A stretch of DNA of 5,151 nucleotides, taken from assembly GCA_020342025.1 (NCBI GenBank), contig CP070840.1, positions 757,068 through 762,218 on the forward strand. Reading direction: 5' to 3'. Numbering within the stretch: position 1 is the first letter of the stretch; each line of letters starts with the position of its first letter. The notes under the pieces are model-generated. The model worked only from the letters and a program-made list of their open reading frames with translations, made no database searches and was not told the origin of the DNA. The DNA comes from Deltaproteobacteria bacterium. GTDB taxonomy: Bacteria; Desulfobacterota; DSM-4660; Desulfatiglandales; HGW-15. A program made the translations under genes and the position numbers. Below, in pieces: positions 4,497-5,151 of the stretch.

Positions 4497-5151
4497 GATT
4501 ATTTTTACCCTCTTTATGCTTGCTGTATACCGTGTGGGATGCCACATTCCCACGCCGGGCATAGATGGTGCAGCGTTGTCCGCCTTCTTCAGTGCACGGC
4601 AAGGAACATTGTTCGGCCTTTTTGATATGTTCTCAGGCGGTGCACTCAGCCAGATGTCTGTCATGGCCCTCGGGATTATGCCTTATATTAGTGCCTCCAT
4701 TATCCTGCAGCTCTTGACGGTTGTCGTACCCCATTTAGAGAAACTGAAAAAGGAGGGTGAGCAAGGACGAAGGAAGATCACCCAATATACCCGGTACGGT
4801 ACCGTTATACTGAGCGTGATCCAAGGATTCGGAATCGCCGTCGGGCTTGAAAGGATGTCCAGCCCTGGGGGTGCCATGGTTGTGCCTATTGGCGGCTGGG
4901 GATTCCGCCTTCTCACCGTGGTCACCCTCACCGCCGGAACAGCCTTTCTGATGTGGCTGGGCGAACAGATCACCGAGAGGGGCATAGGGAATGGCATATC
5001 CCTTATCATATTTTCCGGGATAGTGGCGCGCTTCCCTGTGGCCGTGGCCAATACCTTTAGGCTCATGGGTACAGGGGAAATTACGCCCTTTTTTATGGCA
5101 TTGCTCCTCGCCTTGATGATAGCTGTGGTCGGTTTCATTGTTTTTGTGGAG
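4447..5151 (+). CDS. secY: Protein translocase subunit SecY (5' part, runs off window)
   Basis: SecY is the channel-forming subunit of the SecYEG translocon in the inner membrane. It passes secretory and membrane proteins received from SecA or the ribosome. The first 235 residues are present, just over half of the usual 430-445, and the frame is open to the last base. The start is TTG, giving MLGGFQSIGKIPELKKR; an in-frame TAG at 4438 prevents a longer reading. TM1 covers about residues 17-34 (IIFTLFMLAVYRVG), followed by IPTPGIDG. The plug region is near residues 55-72 (LFGLFDMFSGGALSQMS), and TM2 contains the first SecY signature, GIMPYISASIILQLL (76-90). The cytoplasmic loop is EKLKKEGEQGRRKITQYTRY (98-117), with TM3 after it. 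The second signature, AGTAFLMWLGEQITERGIGN (163-182), leads into GISLIIFSGI. A further hydrophobic segment occupies residues 215-234. Gene and position after rplO are standard. Confidence 0.98.
   Translation, partial: MLGGFQSIGKIPELKKRIIFTLFMLAVYRVGCHIPTPGIDGAALSAFFSARQGTLFGLFDMFSGGALSQMSVMALGIMPYISASIILQLLTVVVPHLEKLKKEGEQGRRKITQYTRYGTVILSVIQGFGIAVGLERMSSPGGAMVVPIGGWGFRLLTVVTLTAGTAFLMWLGEQITERGIGNGISLIIFSGIVARFPVAVANTFRLMGTGEITPFFMALLLALMIAVVGFIVFVE

Noticed and set aside
4788..4806. GGTAC tandem and CGGTACCG palindrome in secY
   Set aside because: The bases encode conserved residues of the SecY cytoplasmic loop (Thr-Arg-Tyr-Gly-Thr-Val), so the symmetry is most simply a by-product of codon choice.
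4683..5138. A 151-codon open frame on the - strand opposite secY
   Set aside because: It lies entirely antisense to the well-conserved SecY frame, its translation resembles no family I know, and its composition is what an antisense shadow of a membrane-protein gene would give.
1..5151. A hidden defence, mobile or otherwise novel system
   Set aside because: All coding space is taken by conserved ribosomal genes and secY in the classical order, with no extra gene, CRISPR-like array, tRNA or transposase; apart from the single palindrome the region is ordinary.

Overview
The window is a bacterial ribosomal-protein gene cluster. It covers the 3' end of the S10 operon and the spc operon, all on the + strand and all in the classical order: rpsQ (3' end only), rplN, rplX, rplE, rpsN, rpsH, rplF, rplR, rpsE, rpmD, rplO, secY (5' part only). 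Twelve protein-coding genes fill about 92% of the sequence. No gene is missing or inserted relative to the usual spc order, and nothing is encoded convincingly on the - strand. The 59-residue L30 gene (rpmD, 3765-3944) is real although very short.

The protein sequences suggest a Gram-negative, deltaproteobacteria-like lineage (Desulfobacterota/Myxococcota sensu lato). The clues are an L24 with a C-terminal four-cysteine zinc ribbon, a zinc-type S14, the character of the SecY N-terminal half, and a C6TTTA/TAAAG6 palindrome of a kind I recall as dispersed in such genomes. This placement is an inference from recognition, not from a search. Base composition is balanced, at roughly half G+C.

Layout: 1-194 is the S17 C-terminal part, whose stop codon overlaps the GTG start of L14 by 4 bases. 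191-559 is L14. 558-603 is a palindromic repeat filling most of the L14-L24 gap. 618-947 is L24, 976-1515 L5 (TTG start), 1529-1714 zinc S14 (GTG start), 1744-2142 S8, 2207-2746 L6, 2801-3169 L18, 3236-3733 S5 (TTG start), 3765-3944 L30, 3962-4402 L15, and 4447-5151 the first 235 codons of SecY (TTG start). Intergenic gaps are 13-66 bases. I see no promoter and no T-tract terminator, so the region is best read as one transcript that starts upstream and continues past the window, presumably towards adk/map/infA/rpmJ as in other bacteria.

The products work together. S17, S14, S8 and S5 are small-subunit proteins; L14, L24, L5, L6, L18, L30 and L15 are large-subunit proteins; SecY is the protein-conducting channel that receives nascent chains from the ribosome. 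I found no undescribed biological system here. Items worth a second look are the palindrome between rplN and rplX, the high share of TTG/GTG starts (5 of 11), an acidic tail on S17, and an imperfect direct repeat flanking the secY start.
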